Below the pieces are notes generated by a model, which saw only the letters and a list, made by a program, of their open reading frames with translations, was not told where the DNA came from and searched no databases. 64,000 nucleotides of DNA from Thermothielavioides terrestris NRRL 8126 (lineage: Eukaryota; Ascomycota; Sordariomycetes; Sordariales; Chaetomiaceae), in contig NC_016460.1 in NCBI RefSeq assembly GCF_000226115.1, positions 682,001 to 746,000 of the forward strand, written 5' to 3'. Below, one piece after another: positions 1 to 11,874 of this stretch (its first letter is position 1; the number at the start of each line of letters is the position of its first letter). A program made the translations under genes and the position numbers.

Positions 1-186
1 CACGGTGTGACAATTTTCTACGACTTTCGATAATATCATGATTATCCCGAGTCACAGAGGGGTAGGTAACCACTCAGAGGAAGAATAGTGTCTGATATAT
101 TCTCTCGCTTGGTACCCAACAACGCTGTCTTGTGGTTATCAGCTCCTTGCGACAACCACTTGTACCGCATAATGGGGTATCATGCT
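1..186. other. 3' flank of the permease gene
   Basis: Non-repetitive DNA downstream of the permease stop codon. A 76-codon frame on the plus strand (88-318) overlaps the end of the permease antisense and has no recognisable motif, so I do not call it. Nothing else is visible. Confidence 0.5.
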
Positions 187-2022
187 CTAATAGACATAGC
201 GGAATGTAATAGCCCTGTCACCTTGGTCCTCGAGCTCCGCGGGGGTGCACGTATCCAGTGCACCGTTTTCAATCTTACGTGCCCGCTTCTTGTTCTCGGC
301 GTGGTAGCCAACCAGTAGAGTCAGCGAAGCGATAATGCCGGCAACAATGAAGCCGAGCTCGAGACCGTGTCCGAGGCGGTACCCGGGGGCGTCGCGCGCA
401 CGGTAGAAGTTGGATGCCATGGCCTGCCGTATACGTCAGCTGTCCGCATCAGTTCTTCGTTTTGAACAACAGTGTCGACTTACGCCCCCCAGATTCCCTA
501 CGCCAATCTGCAGCGCCATGCCGACCGATCGCTTCAACGACCCAGCCAGGTTGTTCGCGAGCCAAGCAATAACGCCCGGGAAGGCGGGGAAGATGGCGCA
601 GGCGGCAACAAAGACTCCGCCATAGACAACGCGCGGGTTCTCCTTGGGGTCGGTGGTAATGCATATTGCAAACCCGACAAGCATCATCAGCATGAAGCCG
701 AGGATGAAAGGGCTGCGTTTCCCCAACCTGTCCGAGCAATATGCTACCACGACAGCAAGTATCGCAGCCGTGATGTAGATGGGAACCGTCATGAGCTGGG
801 CTTGGCTGCTTTGGTAGCCAAGCTGGTGGATGATGGTCGGCAGAAACAGCGAGATGCCATACAAAGGGCACACCACCTGGCGGTGTCTGTGTTAGCCGAG
901 GTTCAGGAGAGGTGGAAAAGGGGGCACGTCAGCTTACACCCCAGTAGACGAAAATATTGACCCAGATCTGCCAGTCGAGAAAGGCGTCGACAACATATTT
1001 CCACTTGAACTCGTCTGTCTGGGCGACTTGAGCACGACCCGGGTCCTGGGTCTGGCCCTGATATTTGAGCCGGTAGATGACAAACGCCCGCTCCTCCTCG
1101 GTCAAGAACCCGGCCGTCTCCGGGAAGTCATACAACGCGAAGAAGGCGATCGTGGCGACGGCAACCGTAGCGATTCCTTCGCAGCCATCATCAGCAACCG
1201 CCCAGGCCACGCACCGAACATGCCACACAACATACCCTCGAGGATGAAGATCCACTGCCACCCATGCAGCCCTCCCACGCCGTCCATCTTCCCAATCGCG
1301 AACGCCAGCAGTCCGCTGAACGCTCCCGCAACACTGGCCGCGCTGAAGAACATGGCCTGCCGCAGCTGGATCTCCTCGCGCCTGTACCAATTCGTCAGAT
1401 AGTATGCCACGCCGGGGAACAAGCCGGCCTCGGCCACGCCCAGGACGATGCGCGTGCACAGGAGGCCAGCAAAGTCCCTCACGATGCCCATGAGCGTCAT
1501 GACGACGCCCCACGCCACCATGATGGCGGGCAGCCAGACGGAAGGGCGCACTCGCTTCAGCATCAGGTTGCTGGGCACCTCGAAGGCGGCGTGGGTGAAG
1601 AAGAAGGCGGTCAGGCACCAGTTGTACTGATCGTCGGTCAGGCAGAGGTTTTCCTGCAGACCTTCGATCTTGGCGTTGCCGATGTTGCCGCCTGAGGGGG
1701 GTTCATAAGAGGTGAGAACAGGCAGCAGAAAAGGTTGGTCGTAAAGTGCGGCAGGTGTTCACGTACGGTCGAGGAATGAGAGCAGATAGAGGAGGGCCAG
1801 CATGGGGATGAGGCGCATATCCATCTATTCCGGCCCGGTCAGCATTAACCGGATGGTGTGGCGTCGGGCCAGACGTGCCTTGCGCAGAATGGCCTTTTCA
1901 TTCGGGTGCGAAAATTGTTCAAGCGTCACTGGTGGCGGCGACTCGCCGTCGACCTGCTCGACGTCAAGTCGAGCGTTTGACTGCGCAGCCGAGCCATTGT
2001 GCTTCTCTGCGTCAGCCTCCAT
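187..2022 (-). CDS. MFS permease, allantoate/Dal5-type anion:cation symporter family
   Basis: Predicted plasma-membrane 12-helix transporter of the fungal Dal5/Tna1-like family, which takes up small organic anions or vitamins; the substrate cannot be read from sequence. Six exons join in phase: 2022-1879, 1824-1767, 1691-1236, 1176-938, 876-484 and 423-187, giving 508 residues, a normal family length. Family hallmarks are the first helix ending LLYLLSFLDRGNIGNAKI, then AFFFTHAAFEVPSN, WQWIFILEGIATV, PLYGISLFLPTI, the loop DRLGKRSP and the last-exon start ASNFYRARDAPGYRLGHG. Introns are 54, 75, 59, 61 and 60 nt. Four are GT-AG; intron 1 (1825-1878) must use GC-AG to join LRK to MDMRLIP. The start is the ATG at 2022, giving a 48-residue cytosolic N-terminus in exon 1; an upstream in-frame start remains possible. 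Codon use is GC-rich and un-RIPed, so the gene looks functional. Family is secure, substrate unknown. Confidence 0.88.
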
Positions 2023-3325
2023 TCCGGCTTGCACAATGGACTCGGACTGATTCGCTGATGTGAGACACGTGCCGGGGTCTGATAGAAGCCGAGGAGGAGA
2101 TCGAGACCTGGATGGACTGGCTGTAAGTAGGTAGGCACCCTTTTCAAACCAGAATGCCCTATCCACATGCTAATAAATGAACATATCTCGCTTCAACCCC
2201 CGCCTATAAACATAGGCCCTTCAACAGTGGCGTCCCGGCGTTGTCCTTGGACGTGGGCCTCGGCAGGTCAGTTTACCCTTCGGGCCCTCCCCAGTAGACC
2301 TTTGGAGTCCACTTTCCGCAAGGCTGCCGGGACAGACTTGCCTAACACGGAGAGGACCGCCCACGATCCTGCATCGTGCTTGGTGGAACAATGGCCGGGG
2401 CAGCTTCTACCGGACCCGAGGACTCTTGCCGGCGACGCAGCTCGGCTCGGATTGCGTTGCCCTGTTTGGAGCCTGGTGATAGTGGGCAGAACTGGGACAG
2501 AGCGAACGGCGCCCGATGATCTTGGTGCTGGTCACCGGATGTAACTGCAACCCCGGATTTTGAACGATGCGAGATCCAGGGAGCAGTGTAGTGTATGTAC
2601 CTGACCTTACACGTAAGTTTAGCCGCCTAGATCTTCCCGGATTCTGGTGGCGCATCTTCCTTGCCTTGGTGCATCTAAACCGCACAACACGAACCGGAGG
2701 GTGCCAGCACACACCCACTTCGTCCAGCCTGCGCTCGCTCCTACTGGTCGAGGAACCCATTTCCCTGTCGGTCGCCGTACCAAGCACGCCTGATACAGTC
2801 TGTGTATGTAACCACTGACCCATTGTACGGGTAGTAATCTTCAGTCGATTCGCGCCGTCGCACCTGTGAGTTGTCGAGGGGCAATTTCCGTGGTTAAGGA
2901 ATACCGGCCTGTGCACCGCTTTGGAGCCTCTCTCCAGAGTTGACCAAGACGAAGTACTCGTTCAGTCGCCGCAGGACATCCCAGCAGGCGTCGTCGTCAG
3001 GAATCGACCCTAACAAGCCCTGAACCTTCTTCAGCGTCTCCTCGATATCGTCCCACAAAGCAATGCTCCGTAGCAACCTGGCCCGGCCTCATCATAGCGA
3101 CGGACACTGCTCAATGTCCAACGACGTGCCGCGACCAGTTGAGCGGATGAGAAGGGGACGGATGGGCGATGGAGGATCGGGGGATTGGTCTCTTCTTGCC
3201 TGCTATTGCTGAGAGTGCCGGGAAATTGGAGCCCAACGAGAAAATAGCTCATGGGCTTCGTCTGTGGAGAGATAGGTAGGCTACGGACAGGCCGCTGGCG
3301 GATCCGTGCCGCCGGCAATAGCTGT
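2023..3325. other. Intergenic DNA between permease and retrotransposon island
   Basis: Un-RIPed DNA upstream of the permease, presumably including its promoter. Several overlapping frames of 80-169 codons occur on both strands, but they are Arg/Ser/Pro-rich in ways typical of chance frames and show no domain. The only protein-like piece is a short minus-strand frame at 2894-3076, listed separately. The retrotransposon target duplication GCTGT lies at 3321-3325. Confidence 0.5.
2894..3076 (-). pseudogene. Possible C-terminal exon of an unidentified protein
   Basis: A minus-strand frame of about 60 codons has natural-looking composition, with segments WDDIEETLKKVQGLL and DACWDVLRRLNEYFVLV that would form amphipathic helices. 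It has no ATG; an in-frame TGA lies just upstream, and a plausible 3' splice site (CCAG followed by GTTGC) sits at the 5' end. It could therefore be the last exon of a gene whose upstream part lay across the retrotransposon insertion point at 3325/47814. I do not recognise a family. A chance ORF is a real alternative. Confidence 0.25.
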
Positions 3326-3941
3326 TGTCAGAACCTGGGCCTCAATGCCGGGGGCTCGGCACCTATGGGCTGTACTGCCGTAATTAGGATCCACCAGAGC
3401 CATAGATCTAGATGCCTAGAGTAGCCCTCTCCTGGCAGACGTTAAAGAGGTCCCGCCAAGACTAATTTCGGCCAATTGTCGGCAATGTTTTTACAACGTT
3501 TTTACGCAACCCGATCGCCAAGGCGTTTACACTATCGCTAAGCGGTTAGTTCGCTAGGGGTATAAGGGCGACGTTAACCCCCCGTTGATTAGGGTTTAGG
3601 TTAAGGTTAGAATACAGATTAAGGCTATAATACGGGTTAACTTCGTTTTCTTTTTTTTTAATTTGGTTAAGGTTTCGCGAAGTTGTTGCTATAAGTCTTT
3701 ACGATTCTTCGTTATTGATGTTGCTCGAAGTCGTCGCGGCCCCGCTCACCCTATAGCGATTGTAAATACTTGTAAGCGGCAGTCTCCGAAATTAGTCTTG
3801 GCGGGACCTCTTTAACGACGACCCCTCTCCTATATACACTTTAATCAATATAACGAACAACACCTTCATTGATCACCATCTCTATATATTAGGTACTTTG
3901 TAATAGCTTCATTGTCTCTATCCTACATAGTAGCTCTGTTA
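3326..3941 (+). repeat. Left LTR of outer Copia, with MITE inserted
   Basis: This LTR starts TGTCAGAACC and ends GTAGCTCTGTTA. It is interrupted by the MITE at 3434-3823 plus an 8-bp target duplication. Removing those 398 bp leaves 218 bp that align end to end with 47596-47813. The outer (left) part keeps CpA and TpG; the inner (right) part has lost them to TpA. Confidence 0.92.
3434..3823. mobile_element. MITE of Mutator type, 390 bp
   Basis: A non-autonomous DNA element with 38-bp terminal inverted repeats that differ at 3 positions; the conserved core is GAGGTCCCGCCAAG. The target duplication CCTCTCCT lies at 3426-3433 and 3824-3831, and matches 9 bp if the shared C is counted. The uninterrupted target is present at 47.70 kb in the sister LTR. 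The same terminal repeats bound the 6-kb transposon at 51530-57553, its likely source of transposase. No ORF is present. CpA/TpG are retained, so it is un-RIPed, unlike the LTR part around it. Confidence 0.93.
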
Positions 3942-4590
3942 ATTAAGAGTCTCATTTGCCTTGAGAACCTATTAAAACACTATATAGCCGCTACGTACAA
4001 CGATTAGTAAAATCCTTTAGTGATACCCTTGAAAACGACTATTAGAATAGCTACTATATCTTCGAAGGCTAATACAAAGGTTAATATCATCTTAGCTAGC
4101 CCTAACGACTAGGTACTCTAGTATCGCTAGTTTATTAACAAGGCTCTATATTATAAACTTATAGACTACTTCGAGGATAAGGAGGAGTGCCTCTACCCTA
4201 CTTTAGAGAGCGTTAACGCCTATAATATAGTCTAGGAGTATATTAATTAGAAGCTCTAGGTATATATTATCAAGCTAAAGGACATTAAGGATGCCGAGGC
4301 CTGCTATATAGCCTGTATCGTAGCCTATAGCGTACTTTGCAACGACCTTCGCAACGAACCTCGTAACAAGGCCTATAAATACGCTCCTAGCGTAGAAGCT
4401 AGCGATTAAGGGGATTAACTACCTTATAACGAAGACCACCGATCTATTACTACGCTTAGCTACTATAATCATAGTAACGATAGCTACTCTAATGACGGAC
4501 GATACTATAGACCTCTACCTACTATTGAGTTGCTTAACGTAGCCTACTAGGAAGTATATAGGGCCTTCGAGAAGGAGCTTAGGAGCAATA
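3942..4590 (+). pseudogene. Outer Copia 5' leader and gag start, RIPed
   Basis: The first part of the outer Copia interior, with a degenerate plus-strand frame studded with TAG/TAA where Gln codons are expected. The segment directly after the LTR, beginning ATTAAGAGTCTC, would hold the primer-binding site but has been mutated and I cannot assign a tRNA. It is cut at 4590 by the Gypsy insertion and resumes at 11875. Confidence 0.55.
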
Positions 4591-4924
4591 TGTCATGGCA
4601 TATACACGAACCGCTGTCGAGCAGGAGCTAGCACAGTTCCAAGACAGAGTGAGCACCTAGAACCTAGAAGCTTATATCTATAACGTACGATATAACGTAT
4701 ATACTTGGAGCCTAGGAACTATAGCTAAAAGGGTAGGTAGTCGCCTACCGAGGCGGAAAGAGATTCCTAATCCTCTAAGGATTAGCCTTTGATTATAATA
4801 GGAGACGTATTTAAATAGTATTGCTTTAGAAACTACAATTACTCGCCCTAGTCACTACTATAGTACTATTGTACTTCTTTACTTTAAAGTATCTTATTAG
4901 TAGTATTCAAAGACTTCTATTATA
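4591..4924 (+). repeat. Left LTR of Gypsy 1
   Basis: 334 bp starting TGTCATGGCA. The left part keeps many CpA/TpG; the right part is heavily converted to TpA. Position by position it pairs with 11541-11874, differing almost only by C-to-T or G-to-A changes. Confidence 0.9.
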
Positions 4925-5099
4925 GATTCTAATCCTTCTTCCTCTACTAGCTAAGATACTGTCTATTTATAGTACCTCGACTTAGACATCTATATCTTTG
5001 TCCTATTTATCGCTATTAGTCACTGTCAATTCGTCTATAAATCTAGTACGACTTTATAATTCTAAAACAAGGTCTCTTCCTAGCTCTCGCTATCTATCT

Positions 5100-8000
5100 C
5101 CTTCACTTTTTAGTGTCCTACTATAGGGAGAGACGCTCTTTATAGGGGATCTACTATAGAGGGTATAGGCCTATATTACTTAGCTTCGAGCCCTAAAGGA
5201 GCTTAAGGACTAAGAATAGGAATTGCTTTAATCGTTAGGAATAGGCGAGCCGTCTAATAAATAAAAGAGGAATAGTGCCGAATTAACCGACGATAGTAAG
5301 GACAAAGGGCAGGATCGCTAAGCTATTAAAGTTAAGAATATTACGTTATTAGAAGAGAACGTTACTTTTCGAAAACGTTGAATTTAGCTCTAAGATCTTT
5401 ATTAAGCCTTTAAAGGTAACTTTAAATGCTTTAAAATGGAAAAGAATTGGATCCTCTTTATTATCGATAAAATAGAGTAGACGCTATATACCTATTAGTA
5501 CAACTACTACGACAACCTACTAAAAGAAGAACAAATAGTAGTAGAGTTGATATAGAAGGTTTTTAAAGACTAGACTACTTTATATATTAAAGACCTTACT
5601 AATAGTTAGTTGGAAATCGCTAAAGCTATCGACTAAGTAAAGCAACGAGAAGGCTAGAGCCCTTTGAACTTTTACTAATACCTCGATTCTTTAGAGGCCT
5701 AGACTAAGCACTAAGACAATAAAAAATAGGCTCTCCTATTCTACTTTAAGTTATCGCTATAGATTTAGTTATATATCAACTAATATTTCCTTGAAAAACC
5801 TAAGACTCATAAGGCTATAGTTTAGCTAGTAACCTAGATCTAGAACGTTAAATAGCGCAATACTCGCTAAAGACCTTTAAAAGTCGATCGAGGACCTAGG
5901 CAGCTCTCTAATTGTAAATAGCAAGGTTAAAGGCAATCTATACGTTAGGATCATTATAGTCAGCTCTACTCTAACGACGTAGTAGGGAAGGAAAAGTAGA
6001 GCTATAACGATAAAGAGATAAAGGATAAGAATAACAATTCCTTTATCTATTAGACCTATAGCAAAGTAGGTTACTTCTCCTACAACTACTCTAAAAAGCC
6101 TAAAGGTATAGGCAAGGTTAGAGGTATAAGACGTTAAGGCTATAGGAGTACTCGTTATACCCTAAGAACCGAGTATAAAACGAGCCCTAGTTATTTATAA
6201 GACAATAGCAAAAAGGAGGGAAAAGCTTATACCTAGTAGTAGACTCTAGTACTATTAGTATACTCTTCCTATATAGGGACTAAGTTATAGAATGCTTTTA
6301 AGCTACTGCTACCCTATATACTAAGTAACCCTAGAAGGTTATAGTGGATTTAGACACCTATACCGGGATTAATATAGTTAGCCTTAAGTTTATAAGGTAG
6401 TATTATCTTTCTATAGTAAAGCCCTTTTCGTTATAGACTTATATAGTAGACGCTCAGATATCCTAGTTGTATAGAGTATTCTCTATACCCCTAGAGCTAT
6501 TAGACGGAAGAGGCGTAATATAGAGGCTCAACGTCTCCTATATAGCCATTAACCGCCCCTTAATCAAGGGAGGGTTAGCTATTATTCTAGGGATATCTAC
6601 AATAGTAGAAGAATATATCTTATTGTTTCTAATAGCTAAAGAATAGTAGTTTATACCTAAGATCGTCAAAGTTCGTTTTAAATACCTAAAGCAGTTCGCT
6701 AAAACGTTGTACTAAAAGCCCTACGTTTATACTCTATTTATATACCCCAATATACTATAAGCTCTGTTCCCTAAGAAGAAGGAGGACAAGGAGGTATAGA
6801 CAAAGCTATCCCAAAGTAAGGACGAAGTCCCTAAGAAGCTCTAAGACTTTATCAACGTATTAGACTCTAACTAAAGCTAATATTCTACTACTATATTATA
6901 AGACTAATTATATTATTAAGCTATTGCTAAGTATAACACTGCTAATAGGGCCTATTTACCTATTGGCTTAAAAGGAGTTAGATATCCTTAAGGAATACCT
7001 TTATAAAAACCTAGCGAAAGGGTATATCTAAGAATCTTAGAGCCTAGCTACAAGCCTAGTTTTATTTATACCTAAGAAGGATAGTATCCTCTAACTCTAT
7101 ATCAATTACTAAAGGCTTAATAAAATTATAAGGAAGAACCGCTACCTATTGCCTTTAATCTTAGAGATTTTAGACTATATAATTAGTATTAAGTACTTTA
7201 ACAAGTTGAATATTAAAGAGGCCTACTACCGAATCTATATCAAAGAGGGGGGCGAATAGAAGATAGCCTTTTATACCTAATATAGCCTATTCAAATACTT
7301 GGTTATACCCTTTAGGTTAACTAACGCCCTAGCAACCTTCTAAAGTTATATCTATTAGGCACTAGAGCAACTTATAGACGATTTCTATATAGCTTTCCTT
7401 AATAACGTCCTAATCTTTTTAAAGAACTATAACACTTATACTTCCTATATTTGGTAAATCTTTAAGAAGCTATAAGCTATATAGTTATACTATAAACTAA
7501 GCAAATGTCAGTTTTACCAACGTAAAGTCGAGTTCCTTAGATATCTAGTAACTCCCAAGGGAATTACTATAGATCTAACCTAAGTTTAAACTATTTAGAA
7601 ATAGCTAGAGCCTACTATTTACTAGGACATTCAAGTCTTCCTTAGATTCTACAATTTTTACCGACAGTTCATCTTCTACTATTTAGAATTAGCGCTACCT
7701 CTAACTACCCTACTAAAGGGATTAGAAAAAGAGAGGAAACTAGGATCCCTCTAATTCATTAACGAGGAATAAACGGCTTTTAAACGACTTAAATAAGCTT
7801 TTATAGAAGTACTAATATTATACTACTATAACCTATAGAGGAAAGTAACTATCGAGACTAATATCTCTGACTTCGCTATAGGAGCGGTCCTATCTTAAAA
7901 GGAAAACGATAGGACAAGACGACCTATAGCCTTTTAGTTAGCTAAGTTCTCTAGATCGCCTAAGAATTATAGGACACCTAACAAAGAAATAATAGCGATT

Positions 8001-10080
8001 ATCGAGGCCTTTAAACATTAGAGCTATTACATTAAAGGGAGTAACTTTCTAATTACTATCCTCTCTAACTACAATAATCTACAAAGCTTTATAAAGTAGA
8101 TATACCTAAATAAGCACTAAGCTAGGTAGTATATATACCTTGTAAAGTACAATTTTATTATTAAGCACTAAGTAGGTAAGCGAAACCTAGCCAATAGGCT
8201 ATCGAGGAGACCTAACTACGAAGAAGAGTCAGCTTTAGAATATATAGTGTAGTTGCCAACTCTATAAAACAAGATAGTTGGACTCTAGCAAATATTCGCT
8301 AAAGAGAGGCTTCTATATATTTAATCTATTATATAAATAGGTATAGGATACTAGATGCCTAATAGCGCAAAGAGCCGACTATATATTAGCCCTAAAATAG
8401 CTATAAAACGTTAGACAGTCACTACCTAGCTAGTAAAGTAGGGCATTTAAGAGCCCTCTAATATAGACAAACTTAAAGAATTACTTAGTTAAGAGTAAAT
8501 TGTACCTAGAAAGGTCGCGACTACTTATATATAAGGCGAAGCTCTATATAACTTAGTACCTTCTAAAACAATAAAAGAGTTGATCCTAGAGTTATAGAAC
8601 TTAGATCCGATAATACAAAGAATTAAAGACCACCTATAGACTCTACAACGAAGAATTAACGTTACCTCTAAGTAGGAATTAGGACCTAATAACGAACTAC
8701 TATATTAAGCTAAGCTTTATATCTCTACTAAAAAAGCTATAAAGCAAGAGCTCCTTAGGCAATACTATAATGATCCTCTAGTAGGACACTTCGGTTATAA
8801 CTAAACTAAAGAGTTAGTACAATAGAAGTACTACTAGCTAAATATCGATAGAGAAGTAAACGAATATTGCAATACCTACCTAATATATCAATACTAAAAA
8901 CTATCGAAGTATCGACCTTATAATAACCTTTAATCACTGCTAATACTAATACGACCTTAGAGCGAAATCGCTATAAATTTTATTATAAGTTTTCCTATAG
9001 TAGAACAACCAAATAGCGAAAAGGATATAATCCTAGTTATAGTCGACCGATATACAAAGATAAGTCGATTCTTCCCTATCTCGACCTCTATTCGTAGCTA
9101 AAAGTTAGTAGAACTCCTCTATCGAGAGATTAAACTTAAATACAAAGTACTTTATAAATGCCTTAGTGATCGAGGCTTAGTCTTCACCTCCTAATTCTAG
9201 AGCGATCTTTACTACTTAAACTAAATAAACTATAAACTCTTAACAGCATTTCACCCCTAAACCAATAGCTAGACTAAACGAATAAACTAAACCCTTATCT
9301 AATACCTCTAATATTTCGCCTCTTTAAATCCTATTACTTAGGCAACACTTCTCCCTAAAGCTGAATTCGCTTATAATAATTCTATTAATGCAACTACTAA
9401 CGTTACTTCTTTTTAAACATTTATAGGTTATAACCTTATAATTTCCTACTATATTGAGGACGATACTCAATAAAGGAGGGTATTATACTCTAACGTAGTA
9501 GAACGGATTAAAAAGCTTAAAGAGTTATACTAATAGCTAGAGCGACACTAGGCCAATGCTATAGCAAGTTAAAAACGGTACTATAACGAAAAATATAAGC
9601 TAATAGAGTTCTAAAAGGGAGCCCTAGTCAAATTATCTACTTAGAATCTAAGACTCAAGACTAATAAGAAGCTAAAGCCCTAGTTCGTTAGGCTATTCTA
9701 AATATTAGATCGAATAGGATAGCTAACATATCGGTGAGCCCTACTATATAAGTATATAAAGTTATATAATATATTTCCAATAGCTCTATTAGAGCCCTAG
9801 TATATATAAACTATAGTTGAAAAAACCTAGATACCAATGCTAGACCTAGAGGATAATAAAGAATAGGAAGTCAAAGAAGTATAGACTAAATAGCGAATTA
9901 AAGGTGAAACATTCTTTTAAGTAAAGTAGGTAGGTTAACTATCAGAGTATAACTAGTAGGTCTATAAAGATGATATAGCGAATATATAGTAGATAATCCA
10001 CTAGTTTCGATAGATATATAGAGCTATCGCTAAAAGGAAGCGAAGGGAGGACGCCTAAAGCATATTAAGCAATATACAAT
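5100..10080 (+). pseudogene. Gypsy 1 gag-pol remnant
   Basis: Reading the plus strand with TAG/TAA taken as former Gln codons gives the Gypsy order. A CCHC-like knuckle lies near 6.04-6.10 kb (HF-equivalent YFSYN), and a protease segment near 6.35 kb reads VDLDTYTGINI. RT near 7.09-7.25 kb shows NRYLLPLI and LNIKEAYYRI. RNase H near 7.85-8.2 kb contains FAIGAVLS. Integrase spans about 8.74-9.7 kb, with VGHFGYN, VDRYTKISRF and SDRGLVFTS. A divergent chromodomain-like segment near 9.85-10.05 kb reads EVKEVQTKQRIKGETFF. The frame carries dozens of stops, so no polyprotein can be made. The identification rests on motif order, not on any open frame; exact ends are uncertain. Confidence 0.72.
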
Positions 10081-10278
10081 ATAACGATATTAAGTTGGCT
10101 CAATCGTAGCCAAAGACTAATATATATAAATTAATTTATATAGTTATATATAGATAAAACGACTAGATCCCTTCTCTAAAACCTTGATTAAACTATAAGG
10201 AAACGCTAGATTAGCGACTTATAGAGTAGGTAGACCTACTCTATTAGGTCTAGGGCATTTTTACAATCACTAATTTCA

Positions 10279-10818
10279 TTAGCGAGTAATAGGATCAACT
10301 CCTTAGTAAAATTATATTTCGTCTATATCTAGGTAAGATAGCTTATATTGTTAAAACGAAGGCAACAAGCCCTCTTCAAGTCCTATACTTCTAGTTTATA
10401 TTGGTACTAAATCGCTGTTAATATTCCTAGCAACTAACCTAAGGGATAGATGAGAGCGACCTACCGTGGACGAAGATATATTATCTAAGCGCTTAGGCTA
10501 TAGAAAAAGGGAAACGTTAAGTTCTATATACTTAACAACTATAGCCTTAAAGGCTAGTTGCTAGTCGGTTATAAAGCGCTTATTCAATATAATACTATAG
10601 ACGTAGCAGTATACTTTGTCTATAGTATAGAATATATCGACCAACTTTTTCGATAAACGTATAATACTATAGCGAATGTCGTCTAAAAGGGTAAATTCCT
10701 CGTTGTCCTCCTAACCGCTAAAGGACTCGCGATTAGATAGAACCTAACTCTCCTTAGCCTTATAGAGGAGATAAGCGATATATAAACTGATTATTAGATC
10801 GGTTAAATCGCTAGACAT
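10279..10818 (-). pseudogene. Antisense accessory ORF in the 3' part of Gypsy 1, RIPed
   Basis: Downstream of pol and opposite to it, a frame starts with ATG at 10818 and ends at a tandem TAA-TGA (10276-10281). It is 179 codons long and has only three TAG in the first 140 codons, while the plus strand of the same stretch has many more stops. The start reads MSSDLTDLIISLYIAYLLYK, followed by an acidic stretch EDNEEFTLLDDIRYS and a basic one RLSKKLVDIFYTIDKVY. I recognise no family. It matches in position and orientation the intact antisense gene of the Copia at 19585-20498 but shares no obvious sequence with it. Upstream exons between 10818 and 11540 are possible but not resolved. Confidence 0.42.
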
Positions 10819-11540
10819 TGTACTAATAACCTAATAGAATTAATAGGCGAACCACCGTCGAGTACTAGTCCTAAGCTACCTACCGATATATAAATATCTT
10901 TCCTTTTAATATATTGATTGTAGCAACTTAAAGAGGACTTAGTAATAATATACTTAGGAATAATAGGTATCAACGAGTTAGATAGAAGATTTTTATATAC
11001 TATATATAGACACTTAAGGTATAGCGACTTCTTATAGGCAGGAAGTACAAAAAACTCTTTAAGATCTATAATAAATTAGTAGAGAGAAGGCAGTGAATAT
11101 AAAACGAAAAGAAATAACAATATATAGATAGTGATAAACGTAAGAATATAAAGCGAGTAAATAAAGAAGAAGAGGGTACTACGATCAATAAGATAATAAT
11201 ATACAAAGAAAAGAAAATACAAAGTACAAAATATAGCTACTACAACGTAAATTTAAAAGCGAAGAGTAGGTAGTCTATATACAATAGTAAAATATAAATT
11301 GTTATAAAAAGGGCAAAGCGCGCTATATACGTTGCTCTAATAACTAGTCTAACCTTATAAAGACACTTTACTGAATCCTAGGCGAAGCTCGTAGTTAGGT
11401 AGACAACCTATTACCCTTTATATCGCTAGTCGGCAAGTCTATATAGGTAGATGGACCTTTTCTAGAAATCGAGCAATATAGTACACTATCGACTACAAAG
11501 TCTAAACCTAAGGATAGGTTCTATAGAGGGGAGGATAAAC

Positions 11541-11874
11541 TATTATAGTATATATATAAACTGCTATCGAGCAAGAGCTAGTATAGTTCTAAGACGGAGT
11601 GAGTACCTAGAACCTAGAAGCTTATATCTATAACGTACAATATAACGTATATACTTAGAGCCTAGAAACTATAGCTAAAAGGGTAGGTAGTCGCCTACCG
11701 AGGTAGAGGGAGATTCCTAATCCTCTAAGGATTAGCCTCTGATTACAATAGGAGATGCATTTAGACAATGTCGCCTTAGAAACTGCAATTACTCGCCTTG
11801 GTCACTACTATAGTACTGTTGTACTTCTCTGCCTTGAGGCATCTCACTAGTAGCACTCGAAGACTCCTATTATA
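11541..11874 (+). repeat. Right LTR of Gypsy 1
   Basis: 334 bp, the same length as the left copy. Here the pattern is reversed: the left (inner) part is converted (it starts TATTATAGTA where the left copy has TGTCATGGCA) and the right (outer) part retains CpA/TpG. Confidence 0.9.

Larger units (their letters stand above)
4591..11874 (+). mobile_element. Gypsy retrotransposon 1, RIPed, 7.3 kb
   Basis: Two 334-bp LTRs (4591-4924 and 11541-11874) flank a complete but degenerate interior. Target duplication is CAATA at 4586-4590 and TAATA at 11875-11879, differing by one C-to-T change as RIP would cause. A purine-rich stretch (GAGGGGAGGATAAAC) abuts the right LTR. Coding order on the plus strand is gag, protease, RT, RNase H, integrase and chromodomain-like tail, so this is a Ty3/Gypsy element. 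It sits inside the gag region of the outer Copia. Confidence 0.88.

Noticed and set aside
929..1618. Frameshift mutation in the permease near 1190
   Set aside because: The apparent shift is an ordinary 59-nt GT-AG intron (1177-1235); joining restores WQWIFILEGIATV.
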